A DNA stretch of 13,607 bases from contig CALVXL010000149.1 of assembly GCA_944369635.1 (NCBI GenBank), positions 1 to 13,607 on the forward strand. The letters are read 5' to 3'. This DNA is from an uncultured Clostridia bacterium. GTDB lineage: Bacteria; Bacillota; Clostridia; Christensenellales; Borkfalkiaceae. This document shows, one piece after another, positions 7,524 to 13,607 of the stretch. The notes under the pieces are model-generated. The model saw only the letters and a program-made list of their open reading frames with translations, was not told where the DNA came from and ran no database searches. Numbering within the stretch: position 1 is the stretch's first letter; each line of letters begins with the position of its first letter. Position numbers and translations under genes: made by a program.

Positions 7524-8327
7524 TTACAGACAGTATTTTTTCAGCATCACTTCCACGGGCTTTTGCTCAAACGGCACGGTAACTTCGTCCGCCGCCGCGC
7601 GCAGTTCCTCGCTGCCGTCGCCAACGGCTACGCCGTAAAACCCGCGTCCCATCAGCGAAAGATCGTTCGTGGAATCGCCGATGGCGAGCACTTCTTCCTT
7701 CTTTACGCCGAACTTTTCCGCTAAGAATTCCACGGATACGCCCTTATTCCATTTGGGATTGACGATTTCCATCAGGCACTTCGCGCCGCTGTTCGCCGTA
7801 AGCGCGCCGCCGAATTTTTCATTGTATTTCTGCGCCAGCACGGGTATTTTATCCGCTTCGTCCATGATCATGATCTTTTGCGTGCTCGCCTGCGTTTTCA
7901 AAATGAACGACGGCACGTCGTCCAGCAGAACGCCGTGGAGCGACGTCAGCTTTTCGTACGCGTCGGTATAGGCGTTGCGTTGGCTGAAATACAGCACGTC
8001 GTCGCAATCGAGCATGACGAAATGCCCGTCGTCCAGCAGCATTTGCACCGTATCCGCGGCGAGTTTCGGCTCGATGCCGTGCGCGTAAAGGCGTTTGCCC
8101 GTTTCGATGTCACCGACGATCGCCCCCTGACAGGCGATGACCGTACCTTTCAGGCCGTATTTGTTGAGTATGCCCCTGATCGAGGAAAACAATCTCCCCG
8201 TACACACCGTGAATATGCCGCCTTTTTCCTGATAACGGCGGATGGCGTCCACCGTGCTCTCTTCTATTACATCGGGCGCATGACCGAGCGTCCAGTCGAA
8301 ATCCGATACAAACATCTTATATTTCAT
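7524..8327 (-). CDS. Cof-type HAD-superfamily hydrolase
   Basis: A 267-residue cytosolic phosphatase of the HAD IIB (Cof) type, probably acting on small phosphorylated metabolites or sugar phosphates; substrate unknown. Motif I is DFDWT (9-13), with both Asp kept but Trp where Gly is usual. Motif II is T43 in CTGR, motif III is K195 in NKGVS, and motif IV is GDSTND (217-222). The cap lies between about 80 and 185. A GTG at 8336 overlaps the uvrC stop, but AGAGG at 8336-8340 is spaced 8 bases from the ATG at 8327, so I prefer the latter. It is the second gene of the operon. Nothing suggests it is inactive, since all catalytic residues are present. Confidence 0.9.
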   Translation of the reverse strand: MKYKMFVSDFDWTLGHAPDVIEESTVDAIRRYQEKGGIFTVCTGRLFSSIRGILNKYGLKGTVIACQGAIVGDIETGKRLYAHGIEPKLAADTVQMLLDDGHFVMLDCDDVLYFSQRNAYTDAYEKLTSLHGVLLDDVPSFILKTQASTQKIMIMDEADKIPVLAQKYNEKFGGALTANSGAKCLMEIVNPKWNKGVSVEFLAEKFGVKKEEVLAIGDSTNDLSLMGRGFYGVAVGDGSEELRAAADEVTVPFEQKPVEVMLKKYCL

Positions 8328-8332
8328 ATTCT

Positions 8333-10159
8333 TCACCTCTGTTCTTCCTCTATCTTCTTATGAAAAAATTCCCATATTTCCCTTGCCTGCTTGTCGCCTA
8401 TGCCCTCAACCGTTTTCAGTTCATCCTCGCTCGCCGCCATAATACCGGAAATATCTTTGAACTTTTCCATCAGAAGCTGACGGCGCACTTTGCCGACGCC
8501 GGGAATTTCGCTTAAAAGCGAAGAAAGCGTGCGTTTGTTTCTCAGATCGCGGTTAAACGTAATGGCAAAGCGGTGGGCTTCGTCGCGGATACGCTGCAAC
8601 ATCCTGAGACAGTAATCGCTTTTTTCCAACACGACGGGCTCGTGCGAAAAGAGCGTGAAAATTTCCTCTTCGCGCTTGGCGAGGGAAATGAGATCGATCG
8701 CCTCGACATGCATTTCGTCGAAGATCTCTTTGACGGAAGAGAGCTGCCCCTTGCCGCCGTCGATGATGATGAGGTCGGGCTTGGGAAAACGCTCCTCTTC
8801 TCCCGTTCCGAGCTTTTGCAAACGGCGTTTCAATACTTCCTGCAGACAGGCGAAGTCGTTGTTGCCCTCCACCGTTCTGATTTTGAAACGGCGGTATTGC
8901 GAGCGGTCGGCTTCCCCGTCGGTGAACACCGTCATCGAACCGACCTTGTCCACGCCGCTGATGTGCGAAATATCGTAACATTCCATGCGATGCGGATAAT
9001 GAGAAAGGTTTAAAACACGTTGCAGCCGCTTACACGCGGAAACCGTCATATCTTCCTTATGGCGTATCTTTTCGATATTTTTGGAAAGATAATCCTTGGC
9101 GTTTAACGCTGCCATGTCGCAAAGCTGTTTGCGCACACCCTGCTTGGGCACGAGCACGCTGACCGACGCGCCGAGCTTTTCCCTGAAGTATTTTTCGAAA
9201 AGCGCGGTATCCGCCTCTCCCGCGAGCAATATTTCCGCGGGCAAGGACACGCCTTGCTTGTAATAGCGCATCATAAATTCGCCCAGCGCCTCCGCTTCGG
9301 AAAGCGCGGCGTCGGTAACGGCGAAATTTTTTCCGCCCGACATCCTGCCGCCCCGCACGACGAGAACGCTGATCGCCGAATGAATATTATCCGTTTCGTA
9401 GGCGATGATATCCGCCGAAAGAAAGCTGTTCAAGCTGGTGATGCGTTTCAGCCAGATCTTTTCCAGCCCCTTCAATTTATTTCTATACGACATCGCCAGC
9501 TCGAATTCCTGCTTTTCTGCGGCGATTTCCATTTTTTCGCGGAGAATTTTTTCCGTTTCGCGGTCGTTGCCGTTCAAAAAGTCCAAAGCCTTTTCCACGT
9601 TGGCGCGGTATTCTTCCTTGCTCACCAGCCCCGCGCAGGGCGCAAGACACCGCTTGATATGGTAGTTCAGACAGGGCTTTAACTTCTTTTCTCCGCCCAC
9701 GGCGATATGGCAGGGACGTATGGAAAAGGTCGTCTGCAAAAGTTCCAGCACCTCTTTGACGGACACGCCGCCCATAAACGGACCGAAATATTTCGAGCCG
9801 TCCTTTTTAAGCCGCCGCGTCACGGTGAAAGTCGGAAAATCCTCCTTCAGGTTGACGCGGAGATACGGATAAGTCTTGTCGTCTTTGAGCAGGATGTTGT
9901 ACTTCGGCTTGTATTTTTTGATGAGATTGTTTTCGAGGCTCAGCGCGTCGATCTCCGATTTCGTGATGATATAACGGAAATCCGCCACGTTTTCCACCAT
10001 CGCCATGACTTTGTCGGTCTTGACGGAGTTAAAAAAGTACTGACGCACCCTGTTTTTTAAATTTTTCGCCTTGCCTACGTAGATGACCGTGCCGTCCTTA
10101 TCGCTCATGATATAGACGCCCGGATTTTCCGGCAAAAGACGCAGTTTATCTTCCAGCAT
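8333..10159 (-). CDS. uvrC: UvrABC excision nuclease subunit C
   Basis: UvrC makes both incisions in nucleotide excision repair. At 608 residues it is full length. In order: a GIY-YIG nuclease (about 12-90; Y16, R39 and E76 visible), four cysteines C150, C163, C171 and C175 with the spacing known for the UvrC iron-sulfur cluster, a UVR motif that binds UvrB (about 203-238), an RNase H-like nuclease with D396 (YDISHISG) and D467 (IIDGGKG), and helix-hairpin-helix repeats (about 550-600). The start MLEDKLRLLPENPGVY fits the family. No Shine-Dalgarno sequence is present; a consensus promoter ends 6 bases before the ATG, so the mRNA is probably leaderless. It is the first gene of the operon, and its stop overlaps the ribosome site of the HAD gene. 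Confidence 0.98.
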   Translation of the reverse strand: MLEDKLRLLPENPGVYIMSDKDGTVIYVGKAKNLKNRVRQYFFNSVKTDKVMAMVENVADFRYIITKSEIDALSLENNLIKKYKPKYNILLKDDKTYPYLRVNLKEDFPTFTVTRRLKKDGSKYFGPFMGGVSVKEVLELLQTTFSIRPCHIAVGGEKKLKPCLNYHIKRCLAPCAGLVSKEEYRANVEKALDFLNGNDRETEKILREKMEIAAEKQEFELAMSYRNKLKGLEKIWLKRITSLNSFLSADIIAYETDNIHSAISVLVVRGGRMSGGKNFAVTDAALSEAEALGEFMMRYYKQGVSLPAEILLAGEADTALFEKYFREKLGASVSVLVPKQGVRKQLCDMAALNAKDYLSKNIEKIRHKEDMTVSACKRLQRVLNLSHYPHRMECYDISHISGVDKVGSMTVFTDGEADRSQYRRFKIRTVEGNNDFACLQEVLKRRLQKLGTGEEERFPKPDLIIIDGGKGQLSSVKEIFDEMHVEAIDLISLAKREEEIFTLFSHEPVVLEKSDYCLRMLQRIRDEAHRFAITFNRDLRNKRTLSSLLSEIPGVGKVRRQLLMEKFKDISGIMAASEDELKTVEGIGDKQAREIWEFFHKKIEEEQR

Positions 10160-10165
10160 GATTTT

Positions 10166-10194
10166 ATTATACCCGATACGCGCCGATTTGACAA
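10166..10194 (-). promoter_or_regulatory. Promoter of the uvrC operon, abutting the start codon
   Basis: On the minus strand, TTGTCA (10189-10194, 5 of 6), exactly 17 bases, then a perfect TATAAT (10166-10171). An A-rich run (10195-10204) directly upstream could act as an UP element. The usual start point 7 bases after the -10 falls on the A of the uvrC ATG at 10159. Confidence 0.8.
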
Positions 10195-10204
10195 CTTTTT
10201 TTTA

Positions 10205-10244
10205 TCGGCGGCCGCGGGATAAATCCCTTTCCGTCCGCCGCCGA
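10205..10244. other. Nested hairpin between the arsR terminator and the uvrC promoter
   Basis: TCGGCGG (10205-10211) pairs with CCGCCGA (10238-10244), enclosing a GGGAT/ATCCC hairpin (10216-10227). It is not followed by a T-run on the minus strand, and no gene reads into it on the plus strand. Role unknown. Confidence 0.35.
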
Positions 10245-10289
10245 CAATCAAAAAGATGTAAGCCTTTACCTGTTCGAAGCGCCGACGAC

Positions 10290-10321
10290 AAAAAAGGGCC
10301 GCGGAAAAATTTCCGCGGCCC
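10290..10321 (-). terminator. Terminator of the arsR-family gene
   Basis: A perfect 12-bp stem (10296-10307 with 10310-10321, GGGCCGCGGAAA) with a very short loop is followed on the minus strand by TTTTTT (10290-10295). It begins 6 bases after the arsR stop. Confidence 0.9.
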
Positions 10322-10326
10322 GCGAT

Positions 10327-10662
10327 TCAATATCCCAAAAATTCCACGCCTTTCAGATGCACGACGTTGAGCGTTTCGTTTCTCAGCGAATAGAAAACGA
10401 CTTTTCCCTGCCGCTTGGTGGTTACGGCGTTGAGGTTTTTCAAAAGCCTGAGCTGGTGCGACACGGTGGTCTGGTTGAGTTTCAAAACCCGCGCCAGATC
10501 GCTTACGCACATTTCCGAAATCGCCAGCGCGGAAATCATTTTCAGCCGCGTGTAATCGGAAAAGATCGTAAAAAAGCAGACCAGATCGTCCAAAATTTCC
10601 CCCGTGGGGACGTAATCATTGACAAGCCCCTGTGTGCGCTTGTCCAAAAGCATACATTCCAT
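10327..10662 (-). CDS. ArsR/SmtB-family transcriptional regulator
   Basis: A 111-residue winged-helix dimeric repressor. The recognition region is at about 53-76 (SDLARVLKLNQTTVSHQLRLLK), followed by a beta wing (KRQGKVVFYSL, about 83-93). Cys residues lie at 3, 29 and 52. C52 sits in EMCVSDL, matching the ArsR-type CVCDL metal site except that the second Cys is Ser. The effector is therefore uncertain: metal, another thiol ligand, or none. The start is clear, with GGAGG at 10671-10675 eight bases before the ATG. It lies 88 bases downstream of the broken MATE gene on the same strand. An AT-rich dyad upstream may be its own operator. Confidence 0.9.
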   Translation of the reverse strand: MECMLLDKRTQGLVNDYVPTGEILDDLVCFFTIFSDYTRLKMISALAISEMCVSDLARVLKLNQTTVSHQLRLLKNLNAVTTKRQGKVVFYSLRNETLNVVHLKGVEFLGY

Positions 10663-10701
10663 ATAGGTTTCCTCCGAACCGAATTTCCCGTTTATGATAC
10701 C

Positions 10702-10715
10702 ATATATGAATATAT
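10702..10715. promoter_or_regulatory. Candidate ArsR operator in the arsR promoter region
   Basis: ATATAT-GA-ATATAT is a 14-bp dyad 40 bases upstream of the arsR start, within an AT-rich stretch that should hold its promoter. ArsR/SmtB proteins usually autorepress by binding AT-rich inverted repeats at this place. The low sequence complexity keeps confidence modest. Confidence 0.35.
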
Positions 10716-10750
10716 AAGCATTTGAGATTTTTTGTAAGATTTGCGCGAAA

Positions 10751-11485
10751 TCAGTCGTTTTCTTTATGCGAAGAAAAGTCTTTGCTTTCTCCTTTCTTTG
10801 CGCCGTCCGTCAAAGCGGTTGCCGCCGCGCCGCCTTTGTCCTCCGCCGCGAAAAAAACCGTCGCTCCCGTCCCGGCAGATTGCGTTTCTCCGTTATCCGA
10901 ATTCAAATTTTCGTTTTGCACCGCGTCAGCACGCGCGCATTCCTCCGCTTGCTCCGCCTCCAGCTTTTTCATCGCCCTGCCGAAAAACACGATAAAACAG
11001 CTGACCGTTGTGGCCACCGCAAGAAAGTCCGCAACGGGTTCCGCGGCATAGATGGCGGTAGCGGGATCGGAAGAAAAGATTGCGGGCATGATATAGATGA
11101 GAGGCAAAAGAAGAATGATCTTTCTGAGTACGGCGAGAAAGAACGATATCCCCGCTTTGCCGATGGCGACAAAGGTCTGCTGGCAGGCGATCTGCGCGCC
11201 GAACACGCAGGCGACCGCCATATAAATGCGCAGTGCGCGCGACGTATAGACGATGAGTTCCTCGTCGGAAGAGAACGCGCGCGCCACAGCCTGCGGAAAG
11301 AGTTGCACGACGCCCCATAAAACGAAAGTATAAGCGCAGCACACGATAAACGTATACCTGAAAGTTTCCTTTACGCGGGAAGCGTTTTTCGCGCCGAAAT
11401 TGTAGCTGACGATGGGTTGCGCGCCCTGCGTAATGCCTTGCAGGGGCATCATGCAAAACATCATGATACTGGAAAGAACGGTCAT
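10751..11485 (-). CDS. C-terminal half of the MATE transporter (beyond the TAG)
   Basis: The first ATG after the stop is at 11485, inside the conserved GDIAVGAM motif, and the bases before it (GCCGTCGGCGCG) hold no ribosome site, so independent translation is doubtful. It carries the second bundle (PLQGITQGAQPIVSYNFGAK and later helices). After the last helix (VSCFIVFFGRAMKKL) comes an Ala-, Glu-, Gly- and Ser-rich hydrophilic tail of about 70 residues ending SSHKEND, which most MATE proteins lack. Confidence 0.55.
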   Translation of the reverse strand: MTVLSSIMMFCMMPLQGITQGAQPIVSYNFGAKNASRVKETFRYTFIVCCAYTFVLWGVVQLFPQAVARAFSSDEELIVYTSRALRIYMAVACVFGAQIACQQTFVAIGKAGISFFLAVLRKIILLLPLIYIMPAIFSSDPATAIYAAEPVADFLAVATTVSCFIVFFGRAMKKLEAEQAEECARADAVQNENLNSDNGETQSAGTGATVFFAAEDKGGAAATALTDGAKKGESKDFSSHKEND

Positions 11486-11515
11486 CGCGCCGACGGCAAT
11501 ATCCCCTTTCGCCGC

Positions 11516-12313
11516 CTACAAGGAAGAATTAAAGCATACCGTAATCACGCTTTCCGTAGCCTGCATGATGAAAGGAGAAATTCCCAAAAGCAGGCAGGGC
11601 ACCACGATCTTTTTGCGGAGCAGGAAATTTTTCCATTTTAACCGCAAAAGCGAATGTCTGCTTGCCAGAAACGCCACGACGAACACGCAGGAAGCCGCCT
11701 GAGAAATGACGGTGGCTATCGCCGCGCCCCTGACGTTCATGCCCAGCGCGAAGATGAACACGGGGTCGAGCGCGATGTTGAGCGCCGCGCCGATGATGAC
11801 CGATACCATGGAGATGACGGTAAACCCTTGCGCGGAAATAAAGACGTTGAGTCCCAGCGCCATCAGCACGAAGATCGTGCCGAGCGCATAGACCGACATA
11901 TATTCCGCGCCGTATCCGACGGTCTTTTCGCTTGCGCCGAACGCCATCAGAAGCGGTTCGTTCCACACCGTGAACACCACCGTCAACGCGACGGACGCCG
12001 CAACGAGCAACGTAAAACAGTTTCCCAGAATTTTCTCGGCGGTGTCGTCGTCCCCCGCGCCCATAAAAATGGAAGCGCGCGGCGCGCCGCCCGAACCGAT
12101 GAGATAGGCAAACGCCGATATCAGCAAGATGACGGGAAGGCACACGCCCACGCCGGTAAGCGCCGCCGTGCCGATTTCGGGAATATGTCCGATATAGATC
12201 CTGTCCACGAGGTTATAAAGCAAATTGACGAGTTGCGCCGTAACGGCGGGCACGGCAAGTTTAAGAAGAAGCCTGCCCGTTTTTTCCGTGCCTAAAAACG
12301 AATTGTCCTTCAT
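11516..12313 (-). CDS. N-terminal half of the MATE transporter (translated up to the TAG)
   Basis: The 265-residue product expected without readthrough. It covers the first MATE bundle of about six helices plus the start of helix 7, ending at TVCFNSSL. A half transporter of this kind is not expected to work. The sequence shows no decay other than the single stop: the reading frame, hydrophobic pattern and conserved loops are intact, which suggests that the interruption is recent or not real. Confidence 0.75.
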   Translation of the reverse strand: MKDNSFLGTEKTGRLLLKLAVPAVTAQLVNLLYNLVDRIYIGHIPEIGTAALTGVGVCLPVILLISAFAYLIGSGGAPRASIFMGAGDDDTAEKILGNCFTLLVAASVALTVVFTVWNEPLLMAFGASEKTVGYGAEYMSVYALGTIFVLMALGLNVFISAQGFTVISMVSVIIGAALNIALDPVFIFALGMNVRGAAIATVISQAASCVFVVAFLASRHSLLRLKWKNFLLRKKIVVPCLLLGISPFIMQATESVITVCFNSSL

Positions 12314-12321
12314 AATGAACC

Positions 12322-12350
12322 ATTTTAGCGCAAACGCCGTTAAATTGCAA
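12322..12350 (-). promoter_or_regulatory. Candidate promoter of the MATE gene
   Basis: On the minus strand, TTGCAA (12345-12350, 4 of 6), 17 bases, then TAAAAT (12322-12327, 5 of 6). Only 8 bases (GGTTCATT) separate it from the ATG at 12313, so the mRNA would have a leader of about 0-2 bases. Confidence 0.55.
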
Positions 12351-12365
12351 GCCGTTTACGATGTT

Positions 12366-12397
12366 TTGACATTTTTCCGCGCAATCGAGCATATATT
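12366..12397 (+). promoter_or_regulatory. Candidate promoter of the 48-residue protein gene
   Basis: A perfect TTGACA at 12366-12371 is followed by an AT-rich CATATATT stretch (12390-12397). The -10 is either CATATA at 18-base spacing or TATATT at 20, neither ideal. It lies upstream of a perfect ribosome site. The -35 faces away from the divergent MATE promoter. Confidence 0.5.
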
Positions 12398-12425
12398 GAT
12401 TTAAGGCTTGTAAGGAGGTAATACC

Positions 12426-12572
12426 ATGTCCGATAATTCGATCGTGCTTTGGGGGCTGATGCTGTTGCTTTTGCTTGGCCGATCCTTTTCGACCACGCAA
12501 GCTCTCCTGGTCATCGCAGCGCTCCTGGTTTCCTCTGCCTGCGGATGCCAGTGCGAGACTTCGTCCACTTAA
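12426..12572 (+). CDS. 48-residue hydrophobic protein with Cys-rich tail, unknown function
   Basis: The sequence opens MSDNSIVLWGLMLLLLLG and has a second hydrophobic stretch (about 25-38, ALLVIAALLV) before SSACGCQCETSST. It is likely a small membrane protein with two short helices and a three-Cys cluster (39, 41, 43); the tail could also be read as a lipobox-like S-S-A-C, but it sits at the wrong end of the protein. It is supported as a real gene by the best ribosome site in the window, AGGAGG at 12413-12418 with 7-base spacing, a TTGACA upstream and a strong terminator after a TAA stop. It is alone on the plus strand. I recognise no family; tiny Cys-tailed membrane proteins of this style are common and uncharacterised in Firmicutes. 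Confidence 0.72.
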   Translation: MSDNSIVLWGLMLLLLLGRSFSTTQALLVIAALLVSSACGCQCETSST

Positions 12573-12587
12573 CCGAACGGCCGATAA

Positions 12588-12618
12588 AAAAACGCGTATC
12601 GTGACGATACGCGTTTTT
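12588..12618. terminator. Bidirectional terminator shared by the small gene and the M16 peptidase
   Basis: A perfect 14-bp stem (12588-12601 with 12605-12618) with a TGA loop carries A5/T5 arms, giving T-runs on both strands. It lies 15 bases after the small gene's stop (plus) and 5 bases after the peptidase's stop (minus), so it should end both convergent transcripts. Confidence 0.92.
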
Positions 12619-12623
12619 GCCGT

Positions 12624-13607
12624 TTATCTGATTTTGAGTTTACTCTTCATCTTGCCCACCGTGGCCGCCGCCATCTTTTCGGTATGGAAGCTCTCGTCGA
12701 TGGCGACTTCGATATCTTCCATGCGGCAAGCGTCGATCTCCTTGATTTTCTTGTTCACGTCGAAGAGCTCGTCCAGCATCAAAAGCTGTTTGCCGTATAC
12801 GAGCATCTGGCTGGCGGTGCTTTCCTGCGCCATGATGAAGGAAGCCTTGACCTGTTCCTTTCCGCGCAGAAACTCCGCTTCGGTGATCACCTTGTCTTTG
12901 AGGCGCTTGATTTCCTCCATAATGCATTCCAGCGCGCGGTTGCGGTTGGAAGGGTTCACTCCCGCGTAAATTTCGAACGTGCCGAGTTGTTTATACTGCG
13001 AAACATAGGAATATACCGAATAGGCAAGCCCGTATTTTTCGCGAATGTTCTGAAAAAGACGGCTGCTCATTCCGCCGCCGAACACGGTGTTCAAAATGCG
13101 GATCGCCACGCTCATCTTCGATCCCAGGCGGTACGACGGCATACAAAGTCCGATGTGCGCCTGCTCGATGTCCTTGACTTTCACGAGATTTCCCGCCAGC
13201 GTCTTTTCGTGGCGGAACGATTCCCCCGTCTTTTTGAAAGTTCTGAACTGAGAAGCGAAAAACTCGTCGCAAACCTTTTCGGCTTCCTCAAAGGATATAT
13301 TGCCCGCGACGGACACGACGATATTGCCCGGCACGTAATACTCGTTCATGTAGGTAAGGATATCGGCTTTGGTAAACTTGTCCACGTTGGCGGCGGAGCC
13401 TAAGATGGTCTGTCCCAGTCCGTTTTTGCCGAAATAGCTTTCGGCAAGCAAATCGAAACAGATATCTTCGGGCGTATCCTCGCCCATACTGATTTCCTCT
13501 TTGATGACGCCCTTTTCCCGCGCGCTCTCCTCGTCGTCGAACACGGAATGGAAAAAAAGATCGGACAGAATTTCCGCGCTCGCGCGGAAATTTTCCTTTG
13601 TGGATTT
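12624..13607 (-). CDS. M16-family zinc metallopeptidase, C-terminal part (cut by window edge)
   Basis: 327 codons remain of a gene that usually encodes about 410-430 residues. The frame is open to the right edge, so the GTG at 13544 is an internal Val and not the start. The fragment begins KSTKENFRASAEILSDLFFHSVFDDEE. The Glu of EKGVIKEEISM corresponds to the downstream zinc ligand region of M16A enzymes; the HxxEH motif lies outside the window. The C-terminal half-domain carries GGGMSSRLFQNIREKYGLAYSVYSY, the conserved RxxxxY-type substrate region. Such proteins are processing-protease-like (PqqL/YmxG type) and in Bacillus often lie near polynucleotide phosphorylase; that neighbourhood is not visible here. 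Confidence 0.93.
   Translation of the reverse strand, partial: KSTKENFRASAEILSDLFFHSVFDDEESAREKGVIKEEISMGEDTPEDICFDLLAESYFGKNGLGQTILGSAANVDKFTKADILTYMNEYYVPGNIVVSVAGNISFEEAEKVCDEFFASQFRTFKKTGESFRHEKTLAGNLVKVKDIEQAHIGLCMPSYRLGSKMSVAIRILNTVFGGGMSSRLFQNIREKYGLAYSVYSYVSQYKQLGTFEIYAGVNPSNRNRALECIMEEIKRLKDKVITEAEFLRGKEQVKASFIMAQESTASQMLVYGKQLLMLDELFDVNKKIKEIDACRMEDIEVAIDESFHTEKMAAATVGKMKSKLKIR

Larger units (their letters stand above)
10751..12313 (-). pseudogene. MATE-family efflux transporter interrupted by an in-frame TAG
   Basis: Read through position 11516-11518, this is one frame of 520 codons encoding a complete 12-helix MATE transporter (Na+- or H+-coupled export of drugs or metabolites). 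The N-half has NLLYNLVDRIYIGHIP and GSGGAPRAS; the C-half has GDIAVGAM and PLQGITQGAQP. The join reads FNSSL-stop-AAKGDIAVGAM, where relatives have five residues between L and D. Thus exactly one codon (266) is replaced by TAG and nothing is inserted or lost. CAG to TAG is an easy single change. Explanations: recent nonsense mutation, sequencing error, or amber readthrough. The second half has no ribosome site for separate translation. The start ATG at 12313 has no Shine-Dalgarno sequence and lies 8 bases after a -10 box. A charged tail of about 70 residues is unusual. Confidence 0.85.

Noticed and set aside
4930..7638. A 902-codon open frame on the plus strand opposite lon and engB
   Set aside because: It runs antiparallel to two unmistakable genes, has no ribosome site, no recognisable domain and a His/Arg/Phe-rich composition typical of an antisense shadow of a GC-skewed coding strand.
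8328..8336. GTG at 8336 as the start of the HAD hydrolase
   Set aside because: It overlaps the ribosome site AGAGG, which is well spaced for the ATG at 8327; three extra residues add nothing to the fold.
10205..10244. Terminator or riboswitch upstream of uvrC
   Set aside because: The nested hairpin lies upstream of the -35 box and has no T-run on the coding strand, so it is not in the uvrC mRNA.
11486..11518. A frameshift separating the two MATE halves
   Set aside because: Both halves are in the same frame; the difference between their starts is 828 bases, a multiple of three, and only one codon is TAG.
13542..13544. GTG at 13544 as the start of the M16 peptidase
   Set aside because: The frame remains open to the window edge and the upstream codons match the M16 family, so this GTG is internal.

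Overview
This is an ordinary chromosomal stretch of about 13.6 kb, most likely from an uncultured Firmicutes (Clostridia-like) bacterium. The evidence is GGAGG-type ribosome sites, TTGACA/TATAAT-type promoters, a feoA-feoB pair, a Gram-positive-style surface protein, an M16 peptidase and roughly 50% GC. The placement is inferred from gene content and style, not from a marker gene. I see no tRNA, rRNA, CRISPR array or transposase.

Layout. Positions 1-897 (minus) hold feoA and the start of feoB, an Fe(II) uptake pair overlapping by 4 bases; feoB runs off the left edge. Positions 1090-1590 are a very AT-rich island with one small Cys-rich gene, its own terminator and an imperfect inverted repeat at its borders. 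Positions 1617-3569 (minus) encode a secreted, membrane-anchored surface protein of unknown function behind a near-consensus promoter. Positions 3831-4361 (plus) encode an MntP-like putative Mn efflux pump with its own terminator. Positions 4524-10159 (minus) form a four-gene housekeeping operon: uvrC, a HAD phosphatase, lon and engB. It has a promoter directly at the uvrC start codon and a strong terminator after engB. Positions 10327-10662 (minus) encode an ArsR-family repressor with a perfect terminator. Positions 10751-12313 (minus) are a MATE transporter broken by a single in-frame TAG. Positions 12426-12572 (plus) encode a 48-residue hydrophobic Cys-tailed protein. Positions 12624-13607 (minus) are the C-terminal part of an M16 metallopeptidase; it shares a bidirectional terminator with the small gene.

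Themes. Metal handling recurs: FeoAB, the MntP-like pump, and an ArsR-type regulator that may sense metal. The uvrC-lon block joins DNA repair, protein quality control and ribosome assembly. I found no convincing new multi-gene system. The items most worth checking are the amber-interrupted MATE gene, promoters that place transcription start at or next to the ATG of uvrC and of the MATE gene (leaderless mRNAs), the AT-rich island with its Cys-rich gene, the 48-residue protein, and a FeoB whose G4 nucleotide-specificity motif lacks its usual Asn.
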